Counted from the first letter of the stretch, positions 12,117-25,143 are shown. The stretch is DNA of 64,000 bases from Pochonia chlamydosporia 170 (GCF_001653235.2 NC_035794.1:2046001-2110000), one strand, 5' to 3'. Translations and numbers: made by a program. The notes: a model not told the origin generated them from the letters alone.

Positions 12117-12755
12117 ATGTCCAAAAGCATAGCGATAGGAAAGTCTGCTGCCAGCCGTCTGTCCAATCTCGTCCGAATCAGCTCCTCCCCAATAGCCCGG
12201 CTCACTCCTGGCCTCACCGACACTGAAATTGTCTCGATCCAAGACACCTACAATATCAGGTTCACTCCGGCCCACCGTGCTTTTCTACAAGAAACTCTCC
12301 CTTTAAGTATCCCACACGATGATATGCCGGGTATTGTCCATACGCACCCAGACCCTTGGCCAGATTGGCGGGACGGTTCCTTCGACGATATCCGCGCGAA
12401 GCTGGACTGGCCACTGAGAACTGTCATATCCGACATTGAAGATGATAAGTTCTGGGATGAGTCGTGGGGTAAGAAGCCTGAAGATCGAGAGGAAGTTCTC
12501 AATATAGCAAAGGAGCATCTGGTCCATGTACCGACGCTTTTGCCAGTATATGGTCACAGGTTTGTGACCCAACGGGAGGATCAAGGAAGTGAAGTGCTGT
12601 CCATTTGGGGGACAGACGTGATTTGCTACGGTGTAGATTTGGCGGATTACATTGACAGAGAATTTGGATCCTTGAAAGGTGTCTGGGATGACGAGCTTTG
12701 GCAGTCGAGATCTGCTACAACAGTCAAATTCTGGGGTGACTTGGCCATGGAGTAA
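12117..12755 (+). CDS. SMI1/KNR4-like protein of bacterial type
   Basis: Single exon, 212 residues from ATG 12117 (15 more if 12072 is used). The central and C-terminal parts contain HTHPDPWPDWRDGS, IRAKLDWP, DDKFWDESWGKKPED, LLPVYGHRF and SIWGTDVICYGVDL. This series of Trp-rich and YGHR blocks is what I know from short actinobacterial proteins of the SMI1/KNR4 (SUKH) superfamily, not from the yeast Smi1/Knr4 cell-wall regulator. In bacteria such proteins are often immunity proteins or of unknown role. I cannot state the function here. The lack of introns and the bacterial look suggest horizontal acquisition, which is inference. The downstream OPT transporter gene runs towards it with only 87 bases between them. 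Confidence 0.72.
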   Translation: MSKSIAIGKSAASRLSNLVRISSSPIARLTPGLTDTEIVSIQDTYNIRFTPAHRAFLQETLPLSIPHDDMPGIVHTHPDPWPDWRDGSFDDIRAKLDWPLRTVISDIEDDKFWDESWGKKPEDREEVLNIAKEHLVHVPTLLPVYGHRFVTQREDQGSEVLSIWGTDVICYGVDLADYIDREFGSLKGVWDDELWQSRSATTVKFWGDLAME

Positions 12756-12842
12756 CATCTTCTATTGACTTCATTTCGGAATACCTAAACGAACTCCGGA
12801 TGGCGTTCCGGCATACAGGATAGCAGCAGCATGCAGTTTCTT

Positions 12843-15772
12843 TTACCAGTGAGATGGCCCAATTGGCTCAGTCACATTAGGAATAAACCGTTTCTGCACA
12901 GCCTTGCCAGTGCGATCCATCGTCTCATTCATCACAGTATTTCCCCACCACGATGGGAAATCGCGGTTACTCAAACCAAGAGCAAGCGCGACAATAACGA
13001 CACAAAGTCGCGAGCCGATGTCTAAAGCACCGGACAGGACATAGTTGTACTGAGCTATATGAACGGTTAGCAAGAGATCAGATTATACGAAATGAGCACT
13101 ATTGGACGAAAGCATACCCCACCAGCCGAAATATCGTCTGCGAATCCAGCCATTGAAGATGACACCAACAACTACCCAGGGGAACATGTAATACAAGGTG
13201 GCTGGCGGAACTAGGCCGCAGGCGCTGAAGATGGCGGGCCAGATGACGAAGCGAACAAAGCTACGAGGGTAGCGGCGTGCGATCAAGTATTGTAGTACGG
13301 GCATGACGAAGCCAATGAGCCAGAACCAATTGATCCAGGCGAAACTACAAATCTTGTTAGCTATCGAAAAGAGTACGAGACGGATTATGTCAATACTTAC
13401 ATTCCCCCTGCACCGAAGACTCGCCTAGGTCCCTATTGGCGAATATTAGTCAACAGTCGAGCAAATAGACCGATTTCACTGAGGAAGTACTTACAATAAC
13501 ACCCCAAATAACACTGGCATTATAGAATGTCAACGCATTAGGGCAGATAAGTCCCTGTGGCTGTTCATCGGTGCATATCTTGTCAATGTTGCCAATAAGG
13601 AAGTTGTAAGTGCAAATCTGGACGATGGACAACCAGATAACGGCGAAAGCTTGCGCGGCAAACATGGTTCGAGGTGGAACCTTCATGTAATGCCCAATCT
13701 TCATGTCAGACACATAATTGAGGCCGTTAAAACAAGTCATGTAACCCCAGCTCTTGAAAAGCATCATTGCGACTGGTCGCCCGGGAAGCCTAGTGTTGTT
13801 AGCCCATGTCGTAACACAAGTAAACCATCACAGCAGGTAAGACGTACATGTAGCCGAAAATCATCTCGGTGATAACGTTCAACCCTGGCTGCTGGTTCGT
13901 AATAGCCTGGATCATTCCGATTGGGATGAAGAACACAATGGCGATTAAGATACACACAATGTACGCCCACCAAGGTAGATGGGTTTCCCAAAGTTGAGAA
14001 GCCAGCATACCAAAGACGAAGCTCAGCACAAAAATGACCGCAAACCACCACTCAGGTGCTTCTTTATAGCGACGCATGAGCTTAAGATGCACGTCAGGTT
14101 CCTCGGACTTGGCGTTGCGGCACCGGCGCCAAATGTCAGGTCCGTAAAATAAAGCGCAGTGTGTAAGGGTTGATATCAAGGTAGCAAACGACATGGCGTA
14201 GCTGAGTGAGAAAGTAGCTCCCAGAAGGATGGGCGAGTATTGCTCATAGGCGGTCTCATTGACGGTGTACTGTGGAGTTAAGATACGAGATGTGTTGTAT
14301 GGCTTTGCGAATCTATCCCAGTTCTTATTTGCTCTGCAAGATATCGAAGTTAGAGCTTTCGTGCAAGATTTGCGGAGAGACTCTCCAAGGAAGGGTTTAC
14401 TCACGAGAGCGGTAGATACTTGTAGAATTCTGGTCCCGCGTAAGCCAGACCGATAGCTCCAATCATGCATATAAAGAAACCGAAGCCCATATTTAAAATC
14501 GCAAATAATGGACTCTGAAGAGGACTGTTCAGCCACGAAGAAACAACCATCCAGTCGAATGTAATCGGAATCATGCCAAGACCAGTGAAGCCTCCGAACA
14601 GCTGATTGACGACGACGTTGTTCGGCGCAATCCAACACGCAAAGGTAAAGAATTGCAAAAACTGCGCAAACACCTCGGGAATCCAGTGATACACAAAGGC
14701 TGAGAGGGAAACTATGAGGAAAAACTTGTATCGGGAGATGGCCCAACCGTGTGTTTCTGCTGGATCAGCAGGAACGTGTTTGTGAAGGGAATACATGATT
14801 GTGCAGGTCACCAAGTTAGCTGGCCAGAGCATAGATGACGGCCAAACAAGGAACCGACGAGCAACTCCAGCAATTCCGAAGCCCATGGCTTGAGTGGATA
14901 TGATGAGCAAAATCTGGAAACCCCATCTAAAAGTGGTACAAGTCAGGCAAGTATCTGGCGTTGTTGAGCTGATGTACTTACTGGAAGTGCTGGTTATAGA
15001 AAACTTCCTGGGCCAGCAGAATGTCAATAGCATAACTGAAGGCTGTGCCAGCAGCGGTCATGATTGTAATTATTGTATGTTCCTTGACATTAAAGGGTCC
15101 TGGGTTCAAGTTGAAACGAAGGCCCATGATGTTGTGTTCCTTGTTGGGCAGGACCTTTGCCATGCCGACGCCGAGTCTACCTCATATGCTTAGTCAAACA
15201 AGTTCCAATCACAGCTGGAGGGAAGCAAGGAAACAAGATGGCTTACGGATACGCAATCAGCTGCACTACTGTTGACGAAATGTTGGCAGAAGTTCGGTGC
15301 ATTGACAACAGCACGTTGCAAGCTGCAACTATCGTGCAAAGAACAGTTCCGAGAAACCAGGCCCTAATGGTATTGACGGGCATGTCTGGGTCATCGGTAG
15401 GCGGGACCTGTCAAAGAAGACACAAGTTTGTAAGATGTTTTGATGATTTACATTGAAAGTCTTGTGGCAACACGCCAAAACTTTCCAGCATTGCGGAGAG
15501 ATACGTACAGCTGCTCTAACTTCGACATATGGGGAATTTTCTTGGATGAGAGCACCGTCAACCTTTTCCTGTTTTTCGACATTGTCCGACTGAATTGCGC
15601 TCTCGATAGTGTCGAGCTTCTCATTGTCAAGAAAGGGATCCCACTTGTGTTGCCTTTGGAACGATCGCAACTCCTCCGCAGGGCTGATGGAGATGGATGT
15701 GCTGGCGGCATCTGCAGCATCTTCTGGCCGCCCAGCCCTCTGGGTAAGTCGAAATACGTTTTTCAGAGCCAT
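12843..15772 (-). CDS. OPT-family oligopeptide transporter
   Basis: Plasma-membrane proton-coupled importer of small peptides (OPT family). Nine exons can be joined in frame: 15772-15509, 15407-15247, 15176-14982, 14926-14405, 14333-13848, 13789-13495, 13432-13401, 13344-13118 and 13054-12843. They give 797 residues, the usual OPT length. A cytosolic polar N-terminus of about 85 residues leads to PDMPVNTIRAWFLG, the conserved entry to TM1. About 14-16 hydrophobic segments follow. Family landmarks are FNLNPGPFNVKEH, YMLPGRPVAMMLFKSWGY, MKIGHYMKVPPR and the C-terminal KRFIPNVTEPIGPSHW. The 32-base seventh exon is unusually small. Substrate range cannot be read from sequence. Confidence 0.92.
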
Positions 15773-18700
15773 GGCGTGTATTGAATTGTCCCCAGGACGC
15801 TGTCTAGTTGAACAGTGTCCAGTCTGTCAGTGGGAGAAGTGGCTGGCAGCAACAAGGTTCAAGAAACACGGAAGTGAGCTCGGACGGCAGTGAAATATTT
15901 ATCATGTCAGATTGATCGAGGTGAGCCTGCCTGCGTCTATACTAGCGCCATGTCTCGAAGCCAAACACGGCAGGTTACTCGTGAGACCATTTTGGGAGAG
16001 GCAACGCACAGGACATTTGCGATGGAAGCTAGGACGACTATCCCCGACTGGCTACGCCCGTACAAACGCAGTGATTCTCCACGTTTTTCTGGACATTGCT
16101 TACGGTCCATCCATGGGCAATTTGCTACGTTATATGGGGTATGTGGAGAATCTGGCTTCAAAAGGACCTTGGGGTTGTGAGACAAACGGGCAATGGCCGA
16201 CGAGTTATAAGACGCCGTGCCGTGGGAGGGACTTACAAAAGGTCCATGCCATCTGGAGGGCGTTGGACGTACATAAGGCCAGCGTGTGTGAGTTGGTCTT
16301 TTTGCGGTACATTTCCAACTTTGGGACCACTTGTAGTTTATGAGGAGGGATTCTGTCATGTAGCACTCGGTATTGTTGGAGTCAGCTGAGCCCACAGTTT
16401 AGACGAGCCATTTACAATATCATTGTCCAGTCTCAAGAGCATGGGGGCGTGAAAAAGAGGGTATATGCCATTCGAGATAACAAGCTGCAGGCTCAGTCGT
16501 GACATATTTTTCAATCTTCGAGGCTAGATATAAATCGCATCCGACTGTGGCATCAATTCGTCTTGTCTGTATTTCGGCATCTCGGGCCTTGGCAATGCGG
16601 GAGTGGCTATACCGGCGTTGCCAAGCGATCTGCCTCTGCCCTGGGCAATGTACCCGCATGTTCCACTGGAAACAGCATCAATTTGCTCAGGGATGACTCG
16701 GCCCCATGCTCTGTTGGTTGATCATTGCTGATTTGAACTGGAGCTGTGGGACCGCTATGCATGTGCCCCTTTGCTGACGACCTGAACAAAAGGGCTGCCG
16801 CTAAGCATTGACGTTGTGACAGCGGAGAGTCTTGCCCAAGCTGTTGGCAGTATGGAAACGGTAACAGTGAGTCAATTAACGGTGCAGAAAGTGAACTGGC
16901 CACAGAGGATGGGGATTGAAGCTGATGAACGTAGTTGTGGCCATTGCGTATAGTCGTATTGTACGGAGTATTGAGTGCGTGTGGTCGTCGGCCCGCAGCT
17001 TTCACACGTAGTTTCTGGCTCCGGCAACACATCTAGCCAAGAGATTTATTGGCAGTGGTGAACGCACAGTGCCCGGTTTGTGGCTGGACATTTCCGATTC
17101 CGCCGGCCGAGTATTCTCCCAACTTGGTTTCCAATTGGGTTGCCGGAAAAGCATAACTTTACAACCTTCATATTCTCCGGGGGCAATACTTTCTCGTAAA
17201 GACCGCCGATAGTCTGTGGGGACATTGCACAATTCGTTCTGCAAACAGTCTAGCTAGGTTTCCGGGCAGGCAAACTTGGAAATCGGCCGGACCTCTGGAA
17301 GTTTGTCGCGAGAGGTAGACTATTTAGGAAGGTTGAATACGCGTCATCCGGCAAAGGCGTTGCTTACTGTCCGCTCCTCATCAAGTATAAGGTGTGGCTG
17401 ATGTGTGAAAGTAGCTAACTGTTTAAAGGAGGTAGTTAATATTTAGTAAGTCTGGTGTGCTTGAATCTTGGGTCGACACTAATGTTCGTGACATCTGTTT
17501 ACCGGCCGACCGAACAGGATTCTTGGTACGGCAAAAAAGAATACAGAGAGAGTTGAACGGCAACACGGCCCTTATCGTATTGAGTTTGTGTATTGTACTC
17601 TGACATGTTTGCTTTTAAGCAAATGGTGCTTTTTCTCGGAATCAACGACAACACGTCAGACGCTTTCAGTACAGTCTGGGAAGAACGTGCCTGGGAAATA
17701 GAATCCGTGCTGCTTGACCCTTTCAACAAACCGTGATAGTTTGGGCCCGCACGAGTGACGTAATTGGACTTGTTTTCTCTCAATTGGCTTGTATTTCCTT
17801 GCTGGCGGAATGTCTTCCAATGCTGTCGCTCTCGTCCGTATCGACTGATAGCAAACACGTTTGTTCGTGTGAGTTGACACGTCAAATTGCGTCGCTGGCT
17901 CCATTTGAGACCCTATATCGTCCTTACGCAAAATCGCACAATAGGACGTTCAATCAACAAAGCGCATTTATACATGGGAAATCCCATTCGGGTCTCGTTC
18001 TTGAATGCACATCGCTCCTCACAGCCCGAAAACAAAAAAGGAACTACCCGCGTGATCAATTTGCCGATTCAGCAATTGAGGACGCACATACATGTCTTTA
18101 TCGCTCGGAGCACTTGGCTATGACATATCAAATATGGTGACACTTGGCACGTCGTCAATATTACCTTGTGTTTTGTATGAAAGGACGATTGGGTCGGTTT
18201 GTGATGATTGAGCAAACATAATCGGTGACTGTTTGTCAATTGTCCTAACTACCACATCCTCAAACACATCCTCAATGGGCCCAGCTAACCGTGATTGTGT
18301 GTAATAAGCTTAAACTACAGTCTACCCGAGAGAGAAACATATCAAGTAAAATAGGTGAAGTGTAAGTGATGTCTCAAGTGTACACGTGGTTCAAGACTTT
18401 GGCTCAAAAGCATGCCAAGGCGATATTGTATGTAACACTGTATGAACAATAATATCAATAGTAAGTGGTTTCCTTTTTGAAATAGATTGTCTCCATGATT
18501 AGGCTTCTAAACTATGTAAAATACCACTGATATACTCCGTATATGTAAAGTCCTAAAGTTGATATTGGCAATGCGTCGAAAAGCAAGCAGATATTACAAG
18601 CGTGAGAGATACGCATATTTGCACTCTAGCCAAAGGTGTTGGAAAGCGCACTCTGCTAGCAGGAATGGTCTTCCAGCTCGTATCGCCCATCTCGCACCTC

Positions 18701-19891
18701 TAGCTAATTCTATCCCTAGGGGGAAACGTCGGGGTGTCACATCGAGAACCATATCGCAGCATAGTGGAATAGTAGTTATAATATCTCTAAGGAGCGGAGT
18801 TAACCAAAGAATTAGAAAAAATTAGGAAGCATTGCTGACTTCGAGGTTGTTACCGGCCATGGCAACCAGTGGTGTTCAAGCAGTTGACGCTTTAATAGAC
18901 AGAAATTCGGCATGCAAAGAGGACTTATAGCCGTCACGCAACAGGATTTATTTGCATAGCTAGATAACGATCGTGCGGAAGATTTCGTGTGAATTTGGCA
19001 ACAGGAGACTCTCAGTTTCCCACATAAAAGAGTGAAATCGTACCATAGTCCAATATTGTGGAATACTGCCGCCTTACAGGTAGCAGTATTATAATTGCTG
19101 TTTTCTCTTAGGCCATAGCATACTGCACCTGGTTTGAATGAGCGACTTGATCTTGACGGAGTGTAGCGGGGAGAGAATGCATCTGAGAGCCGAAAATGCG
19201 ATGTGAAGACGTAATACAAGTTAAGTCTGACGAACAACGCCCTGGCGAGCAGCATTACCTCCCCCTGATGCTCCGGTCCGTCTCTAAACCTAGGGTCTGG
19301 GAACTTGGAGTTATGCATGTTGCTACGATCATTCACCGTCAGGTCATAAACCGTGTGGAACGGTCGTCGTCAGTCTCAGCCAGCCCAGTCCATTTCTCTC
19401 GAGTCGTATCTTCCTGCTCTGGTTAACGGCCTGCCCTTATCCAACTCAGTCCACCTGACGCCTAAGCCTTTGGTCCCGTTTTTGACGTTATTGACGGCCG
19501 CGACATATTCGAGACGGCGGCCACTGATGCGAACCAAAAGGCTACCCTTGACTTTCTTGATGAGTGGAGGCTTCACTCTGTCAGCGGAGACTTGCACTGC
19601 ATGACCAATACATTCCGTGATGCTTCAAAGCCGTGGTGGTAGTTGTGAGGTGGGATTATGTTGCAGGACGAGACTTGACTTCATATCCACATTGAATGGG
19701 TAACATTGAATGGGTAAAGACAAAACCAATACAGGCAGCCAATCAGGAGCGAACAATGCGAGCTATTGACATCTCCGCATTGCATCATCTTGAGTCAATG
19801 TCAATTGCTCTTCATTCACGCTTGACTTTCTCCAAGAGCACACAATAATTTTCAAAGACCTCCGTCATCTTCTCTCTACTACGGCATCACT
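15773..19891. other. 4.1-kb gene-empty region
   Basis: The longest stretch without a supported gene. It is AT-rich after about 17.3 kb. Only short frames without recognisable domains or splice logic occur on either strand. It holds TACGGAGTA at 16962-16970, TACTCCGTA at 18533-18541, a 14-base tandem duplication at 19690-19717, and at 18700-18830 a stretch starting with TGTCACA that could be a decayed element. It also contains the promoters of the OPT transporter and the NmrA-like gene. Confidence 0.6.
19690..19717. repeat. 14-base tandem duplication
   Basis: The unit ACATTGAATGGGTA occurs twice head to tail about 180 bases upstream of the NmrA-like gene start. Purely sequence-level; no function claimed. 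Confidence 0.75.
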
Positions 19892-20939
19892 ATGGCGACT
19901 ACACCATTGAGTATTTTGATATTTGGGGCCACCGGCAATATTGGCCAGTTCATCACCAATAACATCGTCCAAGCCAAACCCAACGGTGCCAAAATCACCA
20001 TCTTCACTTCTGCAAACACGGCCACTGCCAAGTCGGCTCTTCTTCAAGGCTGGAAAGAATCCGGCGTATCCGTGATAGTAGGAGATATCACAAACACTTC
20101 TGACATCAAGAATGCCTACCATGGCATCGACACCGTCGTCAGCTGCGTCGGACGTGCAGTTCTTGACCAACAACAGGAGCTAATTAGGCTGGCGGAGGAG
20201 TCTGATACTGTCCAGTGGTTCTTCCCATCCGAGTATGGTACAGATATTGAGCATAATGCCAAAAGTCCAACGGAGAAGCCGCATCAAAAGAAGTTGGCCA
20301 TCCGCAAATACATCCGGGAGCAGACAAAGCGGCTGAAGGTGACGTACGTGGTGGTTGGTCCGTACTTTGAGATGTGGGTGGACGGCGGCAACTTGGGCGA
20401 CCAGATCGGCGGCTTCAATGTCAAGACGGGTGAGGCTGCTGTAGTTGACGATGGTGAAGGCAAGATTGCGTTTACAACCATGAATGAGTGAGTACTACTG
20501 CTCAGCTTGAATGCTGTCCTGGTGTTGAGATACTTTTGAGATTTCTAACCGAGTCTGTAGCACTGGAAAGGCGGTGGTGGCAGCTCTTCGTCACCCAGAG
20601 GCCTCGTACAACAAGGCGTTGAAGATAGCATCGTTTGTCGTAACCCCCAATCAAGTTCTGGCGGAATTGGAAAAGCAGCTTGGGAAGAAGTTTGAAGTAA
20701 AGTCTATACCTCTCCAGAATCTGGAGAAGTCAGAGGCCGAGCTGTGGCAATCAGGGAACCCGATTGCTACAATCGCTACACTGCGCAGAATATGGGCTAC
20801 TGGAGGCACGTTGTACGAGAAGTGGGATAATGCAACTCTGGGACTAGGTGAGACAAACATGGATTCTCTACAAGTAGCCGTCAAGGCGTATCTTGAGACA
20901 AGCGGTTATGCCCGCGATGCCAAAGACAAGAAGCTATAG
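19892..20939 (+). CDS. NmrA-like / isoflavone-reductase-like NAD(P)H-binding protein
   Basis: Two exons, 19892-20487 and 20561-20939 (donor GTGAGT), give 324 residues. The N-terminal Rossmann fold is clear: ILIFGATGNIGQFI is the dinucleotide loop, and DTVVSCVGRAVLDQQ and WFFPSEYGTD follow as in the PCBER/isoflavone-reductase branch of atypical short-chain reductases. KLAIRKYIRE carries the Lys used as catalytic residue in plant relatives. Members reduce phenolic substrates or act as redox sensors (NmrA). The neighbour, 670 bases downstream on the same strand, is a phenol-hydroxylase-like enzyme, so work on aromatic compounds is plausible but inferred. Confidence 0.85.
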
Positions 20940-21607
20940 AGAATAGATGTGTCGTATAGTTCGACCATGAATTCGCTGTTGTAGACTCGTGAATTCTGGA
21001 TTGTGCGCCATGTATATACATACTGCTGTAATGAATTGAGCGTCGGGTTTGGATCCAGTAGTAAACAATAGGCCGAAGAGCGAACACATGAACACATGAA
21101 CATATGGCTTTGTATCTTTTAAAATGTGAGGTAACCGTCACGAAATGGAAGAAACTACATCACCAACAGCACTGGCTGGAATCGAGTGTAGGTTTCGGAA
21201 CGACCCGACATGAGCGGAACCAACTCCGAAGGCGTCTTCTCATCTCCATGTACGAATGGAGACTCTCTTTCTCCACGAATTCGGACCACTCTATCGATAC
21301 TGTAAATCTGTGAGATTAGCCGATTCAGTAACCGAAGGGGATAACGGCAGTTATGTGCGGCTTGCTTTCATCACATATTCTATTTCTTGGTGTGTCGGGA
21401 CAAGCCGCTCTGTTTTCGGATCGGTTCCTATTTCGAACTCCTCACCCCACTTACCTGCCTTCAGTTGGAGAATATATCTACGACTTTCAACTTATTTAAA
21501 GAGAATGTTTCCTGATATTTGAGATGAATGTTTGGTGCTATATTCACACATTGATTGAATCATCCGAAACCTAATCGTATTCCAGTCTACTAGACGAAAC
21601 TTTGGCG
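20940..21607. other. Intergenic region, no gene seen
   Basis: Terminator region of the NmrA-like gene and promoter of the following monooxygenase. Only short frames without support. Confidence 0.55.
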
Positions 21608-23587
21608 ATGCAACCCGACAAAGTAGACGTTGCCATCTGTGGGAGTGGTTCCGCTGGTCTCAGTGCCACCATCTGGCTGGCCCGGTTCGGAGTCAATTAC
21701 AAGCTCCTCGAGCGTCGCGATGGTCCCCTTCAAATTGGTCAAGCAGACGGGGTTCAATGCAGAACAGTCGAGATTTTCGAAAGTCTGGGTATTTCCGACC
21801 CGCTGCTGAGAGAAGCGTACCATGTGTTGGAGATTGCCTTTTGGTCTCAAGCCGCCGACTCTAACGGAATCAGTTTACAACATACAAAGCCTGATACAGA
21901 ACCTGGCTTGAGTCACCAACCGCATGTGATTTTGAATCAGGCACGAATTAATGGAATCATGATTGATGAGATCAAACGATTACGAGAGAATGGTGATGGA
22001 ATCGAGTATGGCTGCATAGTAGAGTCTGTCGCTATAAAGCAAGCAGACGACGACGAGTATCCCGTGGAAATAATATTGTCAAAAGATGGCGTTAGATCTA
22101 CCACGAGGGCAAAATACGTCATTGTATGTTTTCCTCCATCGCCAAATTCGCTGTTTCACTGACGCGACCATCACAGGGCTGCGACGGAGCACACAGCACT
22201 GTCCGCAAATGTATGGAGTTCCAAATGCTCGGTGACAGCTCTGATGCGACATGGGGCGTTATCGACTTGTACCCAAAGACGGATTTCCCTGACATCCGTA
22301 GGAAGACTGTGATTCAGTCTACGTCAGGCAATTTGATGATCATACCGAGAGAAGGTGACAGCTTGGTGCGCTTCTATATCGAACTACCCGGCAAGACGGC
22401 AAGTGAAATCACAGAAGATTCACTTCTCGACAGAGCGCGGGACATTTTCCATCCATTCAAAATGGAATCTGCGAAAACTCTGTGGTTCTCCGCATATGTA
22501 ATTGGACAGCGGGTAGCAAGCCAGTTTACAAAGGAGCATCGAGTCTTTCTGGCCGGGGATGCTTGCCATACTCATTCTCCCAAAGCAGGTCAGGGAATGA
22601 ATGTCAGTCTCCAGGATGGCTACAACATTGGCTGGAAACTGGGCCATATCTTGACTGGACGAGCTCCTAAGTCGTTGCTAGATACCTATGTGTTGGAACG
22701 GGAGCAGACTGCCAAGGAGCTGATTGCATTTGATCAGCGATGGTCTAAACTGTTTTCTTCGAATCACCGAAAAGCAAACGGTATTACGCCAGAGCGGCTA
22801 CAAGAGGAGTTTACGAAAGCTGGGCGGTATACCGCAGGTCTGGCGACGCAGTACTCTAGTTCAATTCTCACGCATAACGACGCTGGCAGTAGTCGCCTGG
22901 CAACGGGTATTCAGGTAGGCATGAGACTTCCCAGCGCTCCTGTTGTTCGTCTGTGTGATGGAAAGCGTGTACAACTCGCACGAGCGGTGCCTTCAGACGG
23001 TCGGTGGCATATCTTGGTGTTTGCGGGCAATGACGGCACACATGGTCTGGACAGGCTACGGCAGGTACGCAAATGAGCATCATTTGGAAGGATTTACAAA
23101 TGCTGACATATTGGCTAAGTTCACGGTGGCCATCGAAACTATTGCAAAAGACTACACTGTACCAGGTTCTGACAGCAATAGTGCCATCAATGCTGTTCTC
23201 GTGGCATCGTCGACTGAAGGGAATCTATCCATGAGTAACATCCCCGACTTCTTCAAGCCTCGAGTAGGAGAGCTGCAAATTAGATGTAAGAAGTTGTGCA
23301 GTGCGCTGGTAAAAGCTTTTGCTAATTGAACACAGCTTTAACAAACGTATTTGTCGACGAGAAACGATATGATCTTCTTCCGTCCACGAATAGCATATTT
23401 GAACATTTTGGCATCGCTGAAGGTGTTGGCGCTGTAATAATTGTTCGACCGGATACATGTACGTTGAACTCTATTTGATTTTCATATCATCCGTACTGAT
23501 TTTTTTGTAGATGTAGCAATGGTCTGTTCCTTGGGTGATGATGCCATGGTTCGGAGCTTCTTTGACGGCTGTCTTTTACGCCAATGA
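21608..23587 (+). CDS. FAD-dependent phenol 2-monooxygenase-like hydroxylase
   Basis: Hydroxylates phenolic rings with NADPH and O2 (class A flavoprotein monooxygenase, PheA/TfdB branch). Five exons give 589 residues: 21608-22123, 22177-23064, 23120-23285, 23336-23458 and 23511-23587; every join keeps frame. Motifs: the FAD Rossmann loop VAICGSGSAGLSAT, the DG motif GCDGAHSTVRK directly after intron 1, and the GD motif VFLAGDACHTHSPKAGQGMN. The C-terminal part, with VFVDEKRYDLLP and AVIIVRPDTYVAMV, is the thioredoxin-like fold that caps fungal phenol hydroxylases. The last four exons are short, so a one-exon reading would wrongly truncate the protein. The actual phenol is unknown. Confidence 0.9.
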
Positions 23588-24002
23588 CTGTCCATATTAC
23601 GTGGATGATTGGTAGAAGCTGCCGGCGGCATTGTTTATATGGCGGAATGTGCTAGAAGTCTCCTTAAGCTATAAACTACTTGACCGCAAGTGCGAAGTCT
23701 TGTTGAATTCAGTTGAGTGCACTGTGTGAGGTTTCACGTAGAAGGAAGCAAACGGTATGCATAAGGACTGAGGACAAAACCCAACTCCGACTATATCAAG
23801 AAGCGGCATCTAACGCTTGATTGTCTTGTAAGCGCAGTCAAGCAACATGTGTCATCCCATTGAATCATATTCTTCAGGGCTAGGAACAAAAATGTACCCA
23901 GAAACCAACTTCCCCAGACCTATTGGTAGGACCAATTACCTTCAGGCCGTCTTCAAAAGAGTCGGTAATTTATTCCCGCTGGTAAAACATCCTATCCTGG
24001 GA
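23588..24002. other. Intergenic region between convergent genes
   Basis: 3' flanks of the monooxygenase and of the DUF6594 gene. I see nothing else. Confidence 0.55.
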
Positions 24003-25143
24003 TCACAGTAGTACCGGACACGAAGACAATGAGCACCGTGGCATATCTATACGGGAAGCCGCGACCAGAACCATGTCAGTGACTACATTTAATCTGACTG
24101 CTGAACAGACGACGTACGTTGCTCCCGCTACAATCAGTTCTCGCGTTCTAGATTTCACCAAATCTGAAAGTATGAAAAGGTAAAGTACGGTGAACACCAT
24201 GACGATGAGAAGTCGAACTGAGGTGCGGCTGATAAGGTTGCAAATGATAATTGGCATCAGCAGGAGAACTGTGATCAAAAGCAGAAGCAGTACCCTTGCT
24301 ATCCGCTGGACTAGTGTACCGGAATATATGTATACATTCTCATCGCTCGAGATATTATGGAAACGGTTCTACTTTTGATTATTAGACTGTGTAGGTGACC
24401 ATGCAGTGACGTCGTACCTTGCGAAAGCTGCGATACCATCTGATGAGCCAATCTTCTACCCAGGCTTCGAACTGCACTAGAGCGTTATCATCTACTGTGG
24501 CCAAGGACATCAACTCTTGGTCGTGCGAAAGATATGTCGTTTCCTCTCTAGCCAAACAACCTGTGCCTTGTAGCCAGTTTTGCAAGCTTTCCAGGTCTCG
24601 TTTTTGAGCAGGGTTAAAGCTTAGCATTTGCCGGGTTGTCTCGGCGAATTGGTCTACGTCATTATCTTGGTTATTCTTTTTCACTATATCATTGCTTTCT
24701 GGCGCAGTAACATAGTCTCTTCACTCACCATAATCCGCAAGACGGGTTTCAATTTCCGCCAAGACGGCTGCCCGGTCAGGGTTCGTATCGGACCGGCATT
24801 TTCCAAGAAAAAGAGGACATGTCTCATCTTGATCAATCTTTTCGAGCTTTTGTTCGAGGATGCAAAGCCTGTCCTGTTTCAACAGAAGAAGTCGAGCCCG
24901 GAGCTGGCTGAAGCGTCGAAACAGAAAGTAAGGGCTATGTGCCGAGATCAGAGCAGTGAAGCGAGGATATCCTGGTCTGTAGCAGTCCTCTACTTGATGC
25001 ATCAAATGTTAGTATTCTGTGTTGAAGTCTGAGTCGCTGACCTGGGGCCGGGCGGATGTACTCGTCCTTTGTGTATCTGGTCTCCCATGCGAAGCAACGC
25101 CTTCTCTGATTCCCCAAAGAGGAAGAACTGGAGGGAGGGGCAT
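24003..25143 (-). CDS. DUF6594 membrane protein
   Basis: Four exons (25143-25042, 24987-24729, 24683-24418, 24368-24003) give 330 residues. The start of the domain, GYPRFTALISAH then RRFSQLRARLLLLKQD, and the C-terminal block YIYSGTLVQRIARVLLLLL followed by MPIIICNLIS and RELIVAGATY are diagnostic of fungal DUF6594. A soluble helical N-terminal part is followed by two or three transmembrane helices at about residues 220-300. Function unknown; the family is strongly expanded in filamentous ascomycetes. The first intron uses a weak GTCAGC donor but has a perfect TACTAAC branch site. The first exon, and so the first 34 residues, is the least certain part. Confidence 0.78.
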
